DNA from: an uncultured Blautia sp.
Lineage (GTDB): Bacteria > Bacillota > Clostridia > Lachnospirales > Lachnospiraceae
Assembly: GCA_945864225.1 (NCBI GenBank)
Contig: CAMBAL010000002.1
Span: 38,338-102,337, forward strand
DNA: 64,000 bases
Direction: 5' to 3'
Position 1 is the stretch's first letter; the number at the start of each line of letters is the position of its first letter. The notes beneath the pieces are model-generated. The model saw only the letters and a list, made by a program, of their open reading frames with translations. It did no database searches and was not told where the DNA came from. The position numbers and the translations under genes were made by a program. Positions 1 to 7,608 of the stretch are shown one piece after another.

Positions 1-1
1 T

Positions 2-826
2 ACTGCATATTTTGCATATTCCACCGGACTTTTTGTAAAAATCGCAGAAGTGCTGGGCAACGAGGAGGATGCAGAGGAATACAGAAAACTTTACGCAAAG
101 ATTGTGGAGAAATTCCAGAATACCTTCTTTGATGAAAACGGAGTTATGACCGCACAGACGCAGACGGCTCATATTGTGGCACTCTACTTTGGCCTGACGC
201 CGGAAAACTATAAAGAAACAACCATCAACAATCTTCTGAAGCTTCTGGAAAAAGAAAACGGACATCTGGTGACCGGATTTGTGGGAACTCCGTACTTCTG
301 TCATGCATTAAGTCAGAATGGTCATGTAAAAGAAGCGTACGACCTGCTTCTGAAAGACGATTTCCCGTCCTGGCTGTATCAGGTAAAGATGGGAGCAACG
401 ACGGTATGGGAACACTGGGATGGAATGAAACCGGACGGTACCATGTGGAGCCCGGATATGAACTCCTTTAACCACTATGCATACGGAGCCATTGGAGAAT
501 GGATGGTTCGCGTGGCAGGCGGTCTGGAAGTGGATGAAACAAAACCGGGTTATAAGCATTCCGTAATTTATCCGAGACTGGGCGGCGGACTTGACTATAT
601 GAAGTGTGAATACGATTCTGTCTATGGTACCGTGAAGAGCTTCTGGGAAGACCGCGGGGACAGCGCAGTGCTTCATGTGACAGTGCCGGTAAATACAACT
701 GCGACCATTTGTCTGGACGGAGCAAAAACAGTGACAGATGCAGATGGTCTGGCATTTGCTGATGACGGCAGCGGAATGAAAGCAGAAGCCGGTTCCGGAG
801 AGTATTGTATTTCTTTTGAAAAATAA
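2..826 (+). CDS. alpha-L-rhamnosidase, GH78, 3' part (cut by window edge)
   Basis: The reading frame is open from base 2, so this is the C-terminal part of a gene that begins before the window; a GTG at 50 is internal. The visible 274 or so residues cover the end of the (alpha/alpha)6 barrel and the C-terminal beta-sandwich of a GH78 enzyme. The sequence TTVWEHWDGM carries the Glu that serves as catalytic base in this family, and MNSFNHYAYGAIGEW is the family signature that follows it. GH78 enzymes release terminal alpha-L-rhamnose from plant pectin side chains or flavonoid glycosides. No signal peptide can be judged because the N-terminus is missing. It lies upstream of a LacI gene in the same direction and probably belongs to the same sugar-use region. 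Family call is firm; the substrate is not known. Confidence 0.9.
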   Translation, partial: TAYFAYSTGLFVKIAEVLGNEEDAEEYRKLYAKIVEKFQNTFFDENGVMTAQTQTAHIVALYFGLTPENYKETTINNLLKLLEKENGHLVTGFVGTPYFCHALSQNGHVKEAYDLLLKDDFPSWLYQVKMGATTVWEHWDGMKPDGTMWSPDMNSFNHYAYGAIGEWMVRVAGGLEVDETKPGYKHSVIYPRLGGGLDYMKCEYDSVYGTVKSFWEDRGDSAVLHVTVPVNTTATICLDGAKTVTDADGLAFADDGSGMKAEAGSGEYCISFEK

Positions 827-874
827 AAAGTAAACAATCATGTGAAAAATTTACAAAAAAATATAAAAATGGAT

Positions 875-903
875 TTGAAATTTGTAAAAGAAAATGATAT
901 AGT
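875..903 (+). promoter_or_regulatory. promoter of the lacI-type gene
   Basis: TTGAAA (875-880) and TATAGT (898-903) are separated by 17 bases, with a TG one base before the -10 box. This is a good sigma-A match about 70 bases upstream of the LacI start. Confidence 0.6.
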
Positions 904-979
904 GAAATTAATTAAGTATCAGTGATCTTATTTGCCTGACTCTGACAGATTGACCTCTTAAAAGTCAGGAGTTGAAAAG

Positions 980-1984
980 ATGAAAGTAAGTATACGCGAC
1001 TTGAGCAAAATGACCGGCTTTTCTCCGGCAACCGTTTCCAATGCGCTCAATCACAAAAAAGGTGTGAACAAAGAGACTGCTGAAGAAATTTTTCGCGTTG
1101 CCAAAGAGACCGGCTATTTAAGTGCAAATGCAGTGACGAAGATCAGACTGCTTATTTTTAAAAAAAATGGCCTGATTATTGATGATACGCCTTTTTTTCA
1201 GAGCCTGATTGAAGGGTTTGAGGAGGAGTGCCACAGACTGGGCTACGAAATGGTGATTTCCCGGGCGGATCAGAGAGAACCGGATTATCTGAATCAGGTA
1301 CAGGAGATTCTCAGAGAGCAGGGAGCGGCGGTTGTTGTTCTTGCTACAGAAATGATGGACGGGGATCTGGAACCATTCCGGAATCCTCCGTGTCCTCTGG
1401 TGATTCTTGACCACTGGTCTGAGTCCATGGAACTGAACGCAGTTCTGATCAATAATGCGGATGCTGCCCGTATGATCACAGAACATGTCCTGGATTATGG
1501 ACATACAGAAGTAGGTTATCTTCGCGGCTCATTCCGAATCAAGGGATTTCGTTCCCGTTTTGTCGGATTTCAGACTGCATTGAAAAAACGCAGGCTGCCT
1601 TACCGGGAAGAATATACAGTAACCCTGGGAACTTCTATGAATGATGCATATCAGGATATGCTTCAGTATCTGAAAAAAAATCCGAAACTGCCTACCGCCT
1701 TTTTTGCGGATAATGACATGATTGCCCTTGGAGCTATGAAAGCTCTTCAGGAGAGAGGCTATCGTATACCGGAAGATGTTTCCATCGTGGGATTTGACGA
1801 CCTGTCTTTCAGTGCGATCTCTTCCCCTGCACTGACAACCCTTCGTGTGCCGAATAAGGAAATGGGCAAGATTGCAGTGCGCAGACTCGTGGAGCTGGTA
1901 GAGGGAATAGGCACTGACACAGTGACCAAGACCCAGGTCTGCCCCAGCATCATATACCGTGACACTGTAAAAAAGATGGAATAG
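980..1984 (+). CDS. LacI-family transcriptional regulator
   Basis: A 334-residue repressor of normal LacI length. Residues 1-50 form the helix-turn-helix and hinge helix (SIRDLSKMTGFSPATVSNAL). The remainder is a periplasmic-binding-protein-like sugar sensor, with the typical FADNDMIALGAMKAL and SIVGFDDLSFS segments. Start is ATG at 980, with AGGAG 9 bases upstream. It sits between a rhamnosidase and the isomerase/transketolase/kinase operon, and palindromes with a central AAACGTTT or AAACAGTTT core lie in the next promoter region, so it most likely represses that operon until a sugar or sugar phosphate binds. The effector cannot be read from sequence. Family call is very secure. Confidence 0.93.
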   Translation: MKVSIRDLSKMTGFSPATVSNALNHKKGVNKETAEEIFRVAKETGYLSANAVTKIRLLIFKKNGLIIDDTPFFQSLIEGFEEECHRLGYEMVISRADQREPDYLNQVQEILREQGAAVVVLATEMMDGDLEPFRNPPCPLVILDHWSESMELNAVLINNADAARMITEHVLDYGHTEVGYLRGSFRIKGFRSRFVGFQTALKKRRLPYREEYTVTLGTSMNDAYQDMLQYLKKNPKLPTAFFADNDMIALGAMKALQERGYRIPEDVSIVGFDDLSFSAISSPALTTLRVPNKEMGKIAVRRLVELVEGIGTDTVTKTQVCPSIIYRDTVKKME

Positions 1985-1993
1985 ATAAAAATA

Positions 1994-2022
1994 TGTTACT
2001 GTGAACGGAGTGAACAGTAACA
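1994..2022. repeat. inverted repeat after lacI-type gene
   Basis: TGTTACTGT (1994-2002) pairs perfectly with ACAGTAACA (2014-2022) around an 11-base loop. No T-run follows on either side, so it is probably not a terminator by itself; an mRNA-end stabiliser or dispersed palindrome is possible. Confidence 0.5.
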
Positions 2023-2089
2023 GAAATATTGGAATATGAAAGTCTGGAGAAACATGAAAGTTTCGAGGCTTTCTGAAAAGATTCAGGAT

Positions 2090-2125
2090 AGAGCATTGTG
2101 TATGATACATGGTGCTCTTCTTTTT
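2090..2125 (+). terminator. intrinsic terminator of the lacI-type gene
   Basis: AGAGCA (2090-2095) pairs with TGCTCT (2113-2118), and inside it TGTAT pairs with ATACA. A T-rich tail (TCTTTTT) follows. It ends the LacI transcript and separates it from the operon promoter at about 2.5 kb. Confidence 0.7.
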
Positions 2126-2364
2126 ATGCAGAATAAGGAAGCAACTGGTAAGATATCTTGTCATTATTGGTCCCCTTCCGGATTTTTCACTTTTTTCTTC
2201 CAGTGAAACCTAACTGCACACAGAAGACCCGGGCTGCCCTCAGGGACTCTCTTTTGCGTACGGTTTTTCACGCCCCGTACCTTCTCACAGCGTCTCGCTC
2301 TGAACGGAGGTTCCGGCGAAAGCAATAATCTCATAACAAAAATAAAATATGTTTAGAAATGTTT
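2126..2364. other. non-coding stretch with a short inverted repeat
   Basis: No plausible gene is seen on either strand. The only structure noticed is GTACGG (2258-2263) facing CCGTAC (2275-2280). The sequence is more GC-rich here than the AT-rich promoter region that follows, and could be a decayed repeat. Confidence 0.4.
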
Positions 2365-2367
2365 ATA

Positions 2368-2377
2368 TAAACGTTTA
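2368..2377. promoter_or_regulatory. upstream LacI-type operator candidate
   Basis: TAAACGTTTA is a perfect 10-bp palindrome with the central CG step typical of LacI/GalR operators. GTTTA half-sites also occur just upstream at about 2351 and 2361. It lies about 120 bases before the operon promoter, a spacing that would allow DNA looping with the operator at 2504. Confidence 0.5.
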
Positions 2378-2492
2378 ATATCCATGTGTGGAGGAAACAA
2401 CAAAAACCAGAAATAATCTATGCATTATAAACAAAAACCACGAAATAAGATTGTGAAAAACGATGTTTGCATGAAAAAATAGAAAAAAGGTA

Positions 2493-2520
2493 TTGAAAAA
2501 ATATATAAACAGTTTATAAT
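2493..2520 (+). promoter_or_regulatory. operon promoter with embedded operator
   Basis: TTGAAA (2493-2498) and a perfect TATAAT (2515-2520) are 16 bases apart. A 15-bp palindrome, TATAAAC-A-GTTTATA (2504-2518), covers the spacer and the start of the -10 box, so a bound LacI-family repressor would block polymerase. A further GTTTA half-site follows at about 2524. The untranslated leader would be about 100 bases. Confidence 0.65.
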
Positions 2521-2629
2521 AGCGTTTAGAAAGAAGGTCAATCTGCCAGCAAGGCAAAGAACACAAAAAAACATAGAAAACTCAGAAATTCATGAAACCA
2601 CGCAAAGGTAAAATAAAGGAGGAAACAAC

Positions 2630-4030
2630 ATGGATCACATTAAATTAGGTTATGCACCTACAAGAAGAAGCATTTTCAGTGCACCGGATGCTATCAAGTA
2701 CAGAGGCCTCACAGCTGACCGTCTGACAGAGCTGGGAATTGATTTTGTAGACATTACCGATATCAATGAAGAAGGACTTCTTTACAACGATGACGATATG
2801 AAGAAAATCGCCGAGAAGTTCAAAGCAGAAAAAATCGATGGCTTATTCCTTCCGCACTGCAACTTCGGAACAGAATATGAGTGTGCACGTCTTGCAAAAG
2901 AACTGAACGTACCGGTACTTCTCTGGGGACCGCTGGATGAGCGTCCGGAGCCGAACGGCGTACGCCTTCGTGATACCCAGTGCGGACTTTTTGCAACAGG
3001 AAAAGTATTAAGAAGATTTCGTATTCCGTTTACCTATATGACCAACTGCCGTCTGAGCGACCCGGTATTTGAGAGAGGCATCAGAGATTTTATGGCAGTC
3101 TGCAATGTCGTTAAGAAATTCCGCAACATCCGCATCCTCCAGATTTCCACAAGACCGTTTGATTTCTGGACCACCATGTGCAACGAGGGCGAGCTTCTGG
3201 AAAGATTCAACATCCAGATTTCCCCGATTCCGATGCCGGAACTGACTGACGAAGTGAAGAAAGTAAAAGCAGAAAAAACAGAAGTTGCCAAAGTTATGGA
3301 ATACTGCAGAACCAACATGATCATCGACGTCAAAGACGAAGAGCTGGAAAATGTAGCGGCTCTGAAAGTAGCCATGAAAAACCTGATCAATAAATACGGC
3401 TGCCAGGCAGGAGCAATCCAGTGCTGGAACCAGCTTCAGAGCGAACTTGGCATTATGCCGTGTGCAGCAAACTCTCTTCTGAATGAAGAAGGAATTCCGG
3501 TTGTCTGTGAGACAGATATCCATGGAGCAATCACCGCTCTTATGGTAGAGGCAGCAGGCATGGGAGAGACCAGAAGCTTCTTTGCTGACTGGACCATCCG
3601 TCATCCTGACATTGAGAACGGCGAACTCCTTCAGCACTGCGGACCATGGCCGATCTCTGTTGCAAAAGAAACTCCGAAGATTACCTATCCGCTGGCATTT
3701 GATCATCCGGGAGCAATTACCGCAGAAGCAAAACACGGCGATATCACACTGGCACGTTTTGACGGCGACAACGGCGAATATTCCCTTCTTCTTGGAAATG
3801 CCAAAGGTGTTGACGGTCCGAAAGGAATGGGAACCTACCTCTGGATCGAAGTGGAAAATATCAAACGTCTGGAAGCAAAAATTGTGGAAGGACCATATAT
3901 CCATCACTGTGTCGGCATTCACAAGGATGTTGTTCCGGTGCTTTACGAGGCATGTAAATATATCGGCGTGAAACCGGATCTGTACGACCCGATCGAGGAA
4001 GATGTAAAAGCTTACCTTCGCGGTGAATGA
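2630..4030 (+). CDS. L-fucose/L-arabinose isomerase-like sugar isomerase
   Basis: A 466-residue protein of the FucI/AraA-like fold (COG2407-type). It has no signal peptide and is cytoplasmic. Recognisable parts are the N-terminal domain (LFLPHCNFGTEYECARLAK), a central GAIQCWNQLQ and GIPVVCETDIHGAITALM segment where this family places metal-binding Glu/Asp residues, and a C-terminal domain ending in HHCVGIHKDV. AAAGGAGG at 2615 fixes the ATG at 2630. It is the first gene of an operon with split transketolase and an FGGY kinase, so it should turn the incoming aldose into a ketose for that kinase. FucI proper is about 590 residues, so this is a shorter relative, and the annotated name fucose isomerase need not be its substrate. 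D-apiose is one candidate. Confidence 0.75.
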   Translation: MDHIKLGYAPTRRSIFSAPDAIKYRGLTADRLTELGIDFVDITDINEEGLLYNDDDMKKIAEKFKAEKIDGLFLPHCNFGTEYECARLAKELNVPVLLWGPLDERPEPNGVRLRDTQCGLFATGKVLRRFRIPFTYMTNCRLSDPVFERGIRDFMAVCNVVKKFRNIRILQISTRPFDFWTTMCNEGELLERFNIQISPIPMPELTDEVKKVKAEKTEVAKVMEYCRTNMIIDVKDEELENVAALKVAMKNLINKYGCQAGAIQCWNQLQSELGIMPCAANSLLNEEGIPVVCETDIHGAITALMVEAAGMGETRSFFADWTIRHPDIENGELLQHCGPWPISVAKETPKITYPLAFDHPGAITAEAKHGDITLARFDGDNGEYSLLLGNAKGVDGPKGMGTYLWIEVENIKRLEAKIVEGPYIHHCVGIHKDVVPVLYEACKYIGVKPDLYDPIEEDVKAYLRGE

Positions 4031-4084
4031 TTTGCATAGAAGCAGGCAGAGCAAGGCAGAGGGAACAGCAACAGGAAGCGTTCG

Positions 4085-4169
4085 TTTTATCATAGGAAAG
4101 TGCTTTGCGTTTTCCTATGATAAAATAAAGCCCTCCGGGCAGGATTCTATCTTATCTGCTTTGCCCGGA
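4085..4169. repeat. double hairpin element between isomerase and transketolase
   Basis: The first hairpin has 15-bp perfect arms (4085-4099 and 4111-4125) with a GCTTTGC top. The second pairs TCCGGGCA (4134-4141) with TGCCCGGA (4162-4169). The right arm of the first contains TGATAAAAT, an extended -10-like box. Related elements occur at 49289, 40099, 11669 and 36236; 19 bases (4127-4145) are identical to 36236-36254. It may stabilise or split the operon mRNA, or supply an internal promoter. Confidence 0.65.
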
Positions 4170-4203
4170 CTGTTCAGATATATAACAGAAAGGAAAATAA
4201 AAA

Positions 4204-5037
4204 ATGGAAAACCTGACCGCTTTATCTTATGATTTAAGAAAAGATGTCATCGAAATCATCTGTGCCGGAAAAGCCGGACACATTGGCGGTGACATGAGTG
4301 TCATTGACACATTAATTACCCTGTATTTCAAACAGATGAACATCAGCCCGGAGAATATGGATGATCCCAACCGTGACCGTTTTGTCATGAGTAAAGGTCA
4401 TTCGGTAGAAGCCCTTTATGCAGTTCTTGCGAAGAAAGGCTTTTTCACACTGGAAGAAGTTCTGGAGAACTTCAGCAAATTCGGTTCCAAATTCATCGGT
4501 CATCCGAACAACAAGCTTCCGGGTATCGAAATGAACTCCGGTTCTCTGGGACATGGACTTCCGGTATGTGTGGGCATGGCTCTGGCAGGTAAGATGAATC
4601 ATCAGGATTACCGTGTATATACCGTAATGGGTGACGGTGAACTTGCAGAAGGTTCCGTATGGGAAGGTGCTATGGCAGCAAGCCATTACAAACTTGACAA
4701 TCTCTGTGCAGTGGTAGACCGCAACCGTCTGCAGATTTCCGGAAATACCGAAGATGTGATGCATCACGACGATCTTCATGAGCGTTTCAGAAGCTTCGGA
4801 TGGAATGTGATCGATGTCAAAGACGGCAACAGCATTGATGAGCTGAACGCTGCTTTTGACGAAGCAAAGACCGTAAAAGGAAAACCGACCGTACTTATCG
4901 CCAACACTGTAAAGGGCTGTGGTTCCCCGGTTATGGAAAACAAAGCGGCATGGCATCATCATGTACCGAGTGAGGAAGAATATACACAGATCATGAAAGA
5001 TCTGGAAGCAAGAAAGGAGGCTGCTCTTCATGAGTAA
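4204..5037 (+). CDS. transketolase, N-terminal (TPP-binding) subunit
   Basis: This 277-residue protein equals the first domain of a transketolase, in the split form common in Firmicutes sugar operons. GHIGGDMSVIDTLITLY and SKGHSVEALYAVL are family blocks. The thiamine diphosphate/Mg2+ motif GDGELAEGSVWEGAM lies near residue 144, ending with the conserved Asn in HYKLDNL. It acts with the next gene product as a heteromer, moving a two-carbon ketol unit between sugar phosphates in the cytoplasm. Its stop overlaps the next start by 8 bases, indicating translational coupling. Being placed between a sugar isomerase and a sugar kinase suggests a dedicated rather than housekeeping enzyme, for example apulose-4-phosphate transketolase (aptA type), which is inference. 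Confidence 0.92.
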   Translation: MENLTALSYDLRKDVIEIICAGKAGHIGGDMSVIDTLITLYFKQMNISPENMDDPNRDRFVMSKGHSVEALYAVLAKKGFFTLEEVLENFSKFGSKFIGHPNNKLPGIEMNSGSLGHGLPVCVGMALAGKMNHQDYRVYTVMGDGELAEGSVWEGAMAASHYKLDNLCAVVDRNRLQISGNTEDVMHHDDLHERFRSFGWNVIDVKDGNSIDELNAAFDEAKTVKGKPTVLIANTVKGCGSPVMENKAAWHHHVPSEEEYTQIMKDLEARKEAALHE

Positions 5038-5962
5038 GATTGCTAATAAACAGATGATTTGCGAAGTCCTGATGGAGGCAGCAAAAACAGATAAAGATAT
5101 CGTTGCACTGTGCAGCGATTCCAGAGGAAGCGGTTCCTTTACTCCATTTGCAGATACCTATCCGGAGCAGTTCGTTGAGACCGGTATCGCAGAACAGAAC
5201 CTGGTAAGTATTTCCGCAGGCCTTGCAAAATGCGGCAAAAAAGCTTATGCAGTTTCCCCTGCATGCTTCCTTTCCACCAGAAGTTATGAGCAGGCAAAAG
5301 TTGACGTAGCTTACTCCAACACAAACGTAAAACTGATCGGTATCAGCGGCGGTGTCAGCTACGGCGCACTGGGCATGAGCCATCATTCCGCACAGGATAT
5401 TGCAGCTATGGCAGCTATTCCGAATATGCGTGTTTATATTCCGAGTGATCATCTTCAGACAAAGGAACTGGTAAAAGCTCTTCTGAAAGATGAGAAACCG
5501 GCTTACATCCGTGTAGGACGTAATGCTGTAGATCCTGTTTATGAAGAAGGCAATGTTCCGTTTGAAATGGACAAAGCTACCGTTGTATGCGAAGGTACAG
5601 ACGTTGCCATCATCGCATGCGGTGAAATGGTAAAACCGGCCAAAGACGCTGCAGAAATCCTGAAAGAACAGGGAATCAGCGCAACCGTACTTGATATGTA
5701 CTGTGTAAAACCGCTGGATAAAGATGCAGTGGTAAAGGCAGCTGAGAATGCAAAAGCAGTGATCACAGTGGAAGAAGCATCTCCATTCGGCGGTCTTGGC
5801 TCCATGGTAAGCCAGGTTGTGGGAAGTGAATGTCCGCGCAAAGTGATCAACATGAGTCTTCCGGATGCACCGGTAATCACAGGAACATCCAAAGAAGTTT
5901 TTGATTATTATGGATTAAACGCTGAAGGCATTGCTCAAAAAGCAGCGGAACTGGTGAAATAA
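5030..5962 (+). CDS. transketolase, C-terminal (pyrimidine-binding) subunit
   Basis: A 310-residue partner of the preceding gene, corresponding to the pyrimidine-binding and C-terminal domains of transketolase. Key blocks are VETGIAEQNLVSISAGLA, which holds the catalytic Glu that activates thiamine diphosphate, GMSHHSAQDIAAMAAI, and the C-terminal domain with EEASPFGGLGS. GGAGG lies just before the ATG, inside the end of the previous gene. The kinase starts one base after its stop, so the three genes form a tight operon. Both halves are intact, so the pair should form an active enzyme. The physiological acceptor and donor cannot be told from sequence. Confidence 0.92.
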   Translation: MSKIANKQMICEVLMEAAKTDKDIVALCSDSRGSGSFTPFADTYPEQFVETGIAEQNLVSISAGLAKCGKKAYAVSPACFLSTRSYEQAKVDVAYSNTNVKLIGISGGVSYGALGMSHHSAQDIAAMAAIPNMRVYIPSDHLQTKELVKALLKDEKPAYIRVGRNAVDPVYEEGNVPFEMDKATVVCEGTDVAIIACGEMVKPAKDAAEILKEQGISATVLDMYCVKPLDKDAVVKAAENAKAVITVEEASPFGGLGSMVSQVVGSECPRKVINMSLPDAPVITGTSKEVFDYYGLNAEGIAQKAAELVK

Positions 5963-5963
5963 T

Positions 5964-7442
5964 ATGAGTAAATATGTATTGGGAATCGATCAGAGCACGC
6001 AGGGCACCAAGGCACTTCTTTTTGATGAAGAAGGAAGCCTGATCTGCCGCAGTGACGTGCCTCATAAACAGTATATTGACGAGAGGGGCTGGGTAGAGCA
6101 TGATCCTGAAGAAATCTACCGCAATACCCTTTCTGTTGTAAAGATTCTGGTGGAAAAGGCCGGAATCGACAAAAATGAAATTGTGACACTTGGTATCAGC
6201 AACCAGAGAGAAACGGCGATGGTATGGGATCGTGCCACAGGAAAACCGGTATACAATGCGGTGGTATGGCAGTGTGCCCGCGGCGCGGAAATCTGTGCGA
6301 AGATTGAAGCAGCAGGACACGGAGAGATGATCCGCTCCCATACAGGTCTTCAGCTTTCTCCGTATTTCTCTGCTGCCAAGATTGCCTGGGTACTTCAGAA
6401 TGTGGAAGGTGCACAGGAAAGAGCAGACAGAGGAGAGCTTTGCTGCGGTACCATTGACAGCTGGCTGGTATATAAACTGACCGGCGGCAAAGAATTCCGT
6501 ACCGATTATTCCAATGCCTCCCGTACCCAGATGTTTAACATCACTTCTCTGGCATGGGATCCGGAGGTATGCGGCCTGTTTGGAATTCCGGTATCCTGTC
6601 TGGCAGAGCTGACAGATTCTGACGGCGAGTATGGTATGACGGATTTTGACGGATTCCTGGATGCACCGATTCCGATCCGTGGTGTCCTGGGTGACTCCCA
6701 TGGAGCACTTTTCGGACAGGGATGTGTAGAAAAAGGTATGATCAAAACTACATACGGCACAGGTTCTTCCGTTATGATGAATATCGGCAAAGATCCTGTA
6801 TTCAGCAAACGTGTGGTAACTTCTCTCGCATGGAAGCTGAACGGAGAAGTAAACTACGTGCTGGAAGGAAATATCAATTATACAGGTGCAGTCATTACCT
6901 GGCTGAAGGATGATCTGGAATTGATCACTTCCCCGGGCGAGACAGAAGCACTTGCGCTTGCCGCAAATCCCAAGGATAAAACCTATCTTGTTCCTGCGTT
7001 TACAGGGCTGAGTGCTCCTTACTGGGACAGCGAAGCAGCCGGTATCATCAGCGGTATGACCAGAACCACCAAACGGGCGGAAATCGTCCGCGCAGGTCTG
7101 GACTGTATTGCATATCAGATCACAGATGTGATCGAAGCTATGAGCGAGGAGTCCGGGATTGCGATCGGCGAACTTCGTGTAGATGGCGGTCCTACCAGAA
7201 ACCGTTATCTTATGCAGTTCCAGAGTGATATGGCGCACGTGACGGTACAGGTTCCGTCTGCAGAAGAATTATCCGGTATCGGAGCTGCCTATGCGGCAGG
7301 AATCGCAGTGGGACTTTATGTACGCGATGAAGTGTTTGCAAAAATGAGCCGTACAAAATTTGAGCCGGCTATGGATGCAGAAACACGCAATGAGAAATAC
7401 GAGGGATGGAAACATGCCGTATCTCAGGTCCTGACTAAATAA
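5964..7442 (+). CDS. FGGY-family carbohydrate kinase
   Basis: A 492-residue cytoplasmic kinase of the xylulokinase/glycerol kinase family. The N-terminal ATPase block GIDQSTQGTKALLFDEEG and the segment ISNQRETAMVWDRATGKPV look glycerol kinase-like. The catalytic Asp is expected in GVLGDSHGALFGQG, and the adenine-site region includes TYGTGSSVMMNIG and the C-terminal RVDGG-type motif (LRVDGGPTRNRYLMQ). It is the fourth gene of the isomerase-transketolase operon, one base after the transketolase stop, and should phosphorylate the ketose made by the isomerase. D-xylulose, L-xylulose and D-apulose are all possible; the pairing with a dedicated split transketolase favours a sugar whose phosphate goes straight to ketol transfer. 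Confidence 0.85.
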   Translation: MSKYVLGIDQSTQGTKALLFDEEGSLICRSDVPHKQYIDERGWVEHDPEEIYRNTLSVVKILVEKAGIDKNEIVTLGISNQRETAMVWDRATGKPVYNAVVWQCARGAEICAKIEAAGHGEMIRSHTGLQLSPYFSAAKIAWVLQNVEGAQERADRGELCCGTIDSWLVYKLTGGKEFRTDYSNASRTQMFNITSLAWDPEVCGLFGIPVSCLAELTDSDGEYGMTDFDGFLDAPIPIRGVLGDSHGALFGQGCVEKGMIKTTYGTGSSVMMNIGKDPVFSKRVVTSLAWKLNGEVNYVLEGNINYTGAVITWLKDDLELITSPGETEALALAANPKDKTYLVPAFTGLSAPYWDSEAAGIISGMTRTTKRAEIVRAGLDCIAYQITDVIEAMSEESGIAIGELRVDGGPTRNRYLMQFQSDMAHVTVQVPSAEELSGIGAAYAAGIAVGLYVRDEVFAKMSRTKFEPAMDAETRNEKYEGWKHAVSQVLTK

Positions 7443-7461
7443 AGAATGGATGGAAGAAAAG

Positions 7462-7495
7462 GGCAGCAGCTGTGGTGAATTGTGCAGTTGCTGCC
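7462..7495 (+). repeat. intercistronic hairpin
   Basis: GGCAGCAGCT (7462-7471) pairs with AGTTGCTGCC (7486-7495), with one G-U pair. No T-run follows, so partial termination is unlikely; it may act as an mRNA stabiliser between kinase and the GH78-like gene. Confidence 0.5.
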
Positions 7496-7608
7496 TGTAT
7501 TGCTGTGGAAAGAAATGTGATTTTCTTTGCAAAACCGGCACTTAATTTTGGCGGAAAGCAGTAATCAGAGCTGGTTATAACGAAAAAGAAAAACAGGGAG
7601 GTATAAAC

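Noticed and set aside
1994-2022. Inverted repeat as terminator of the LacI gene
   Set aside because: No T-run follows; the hairpin at 2090-2125 is a better terminator.
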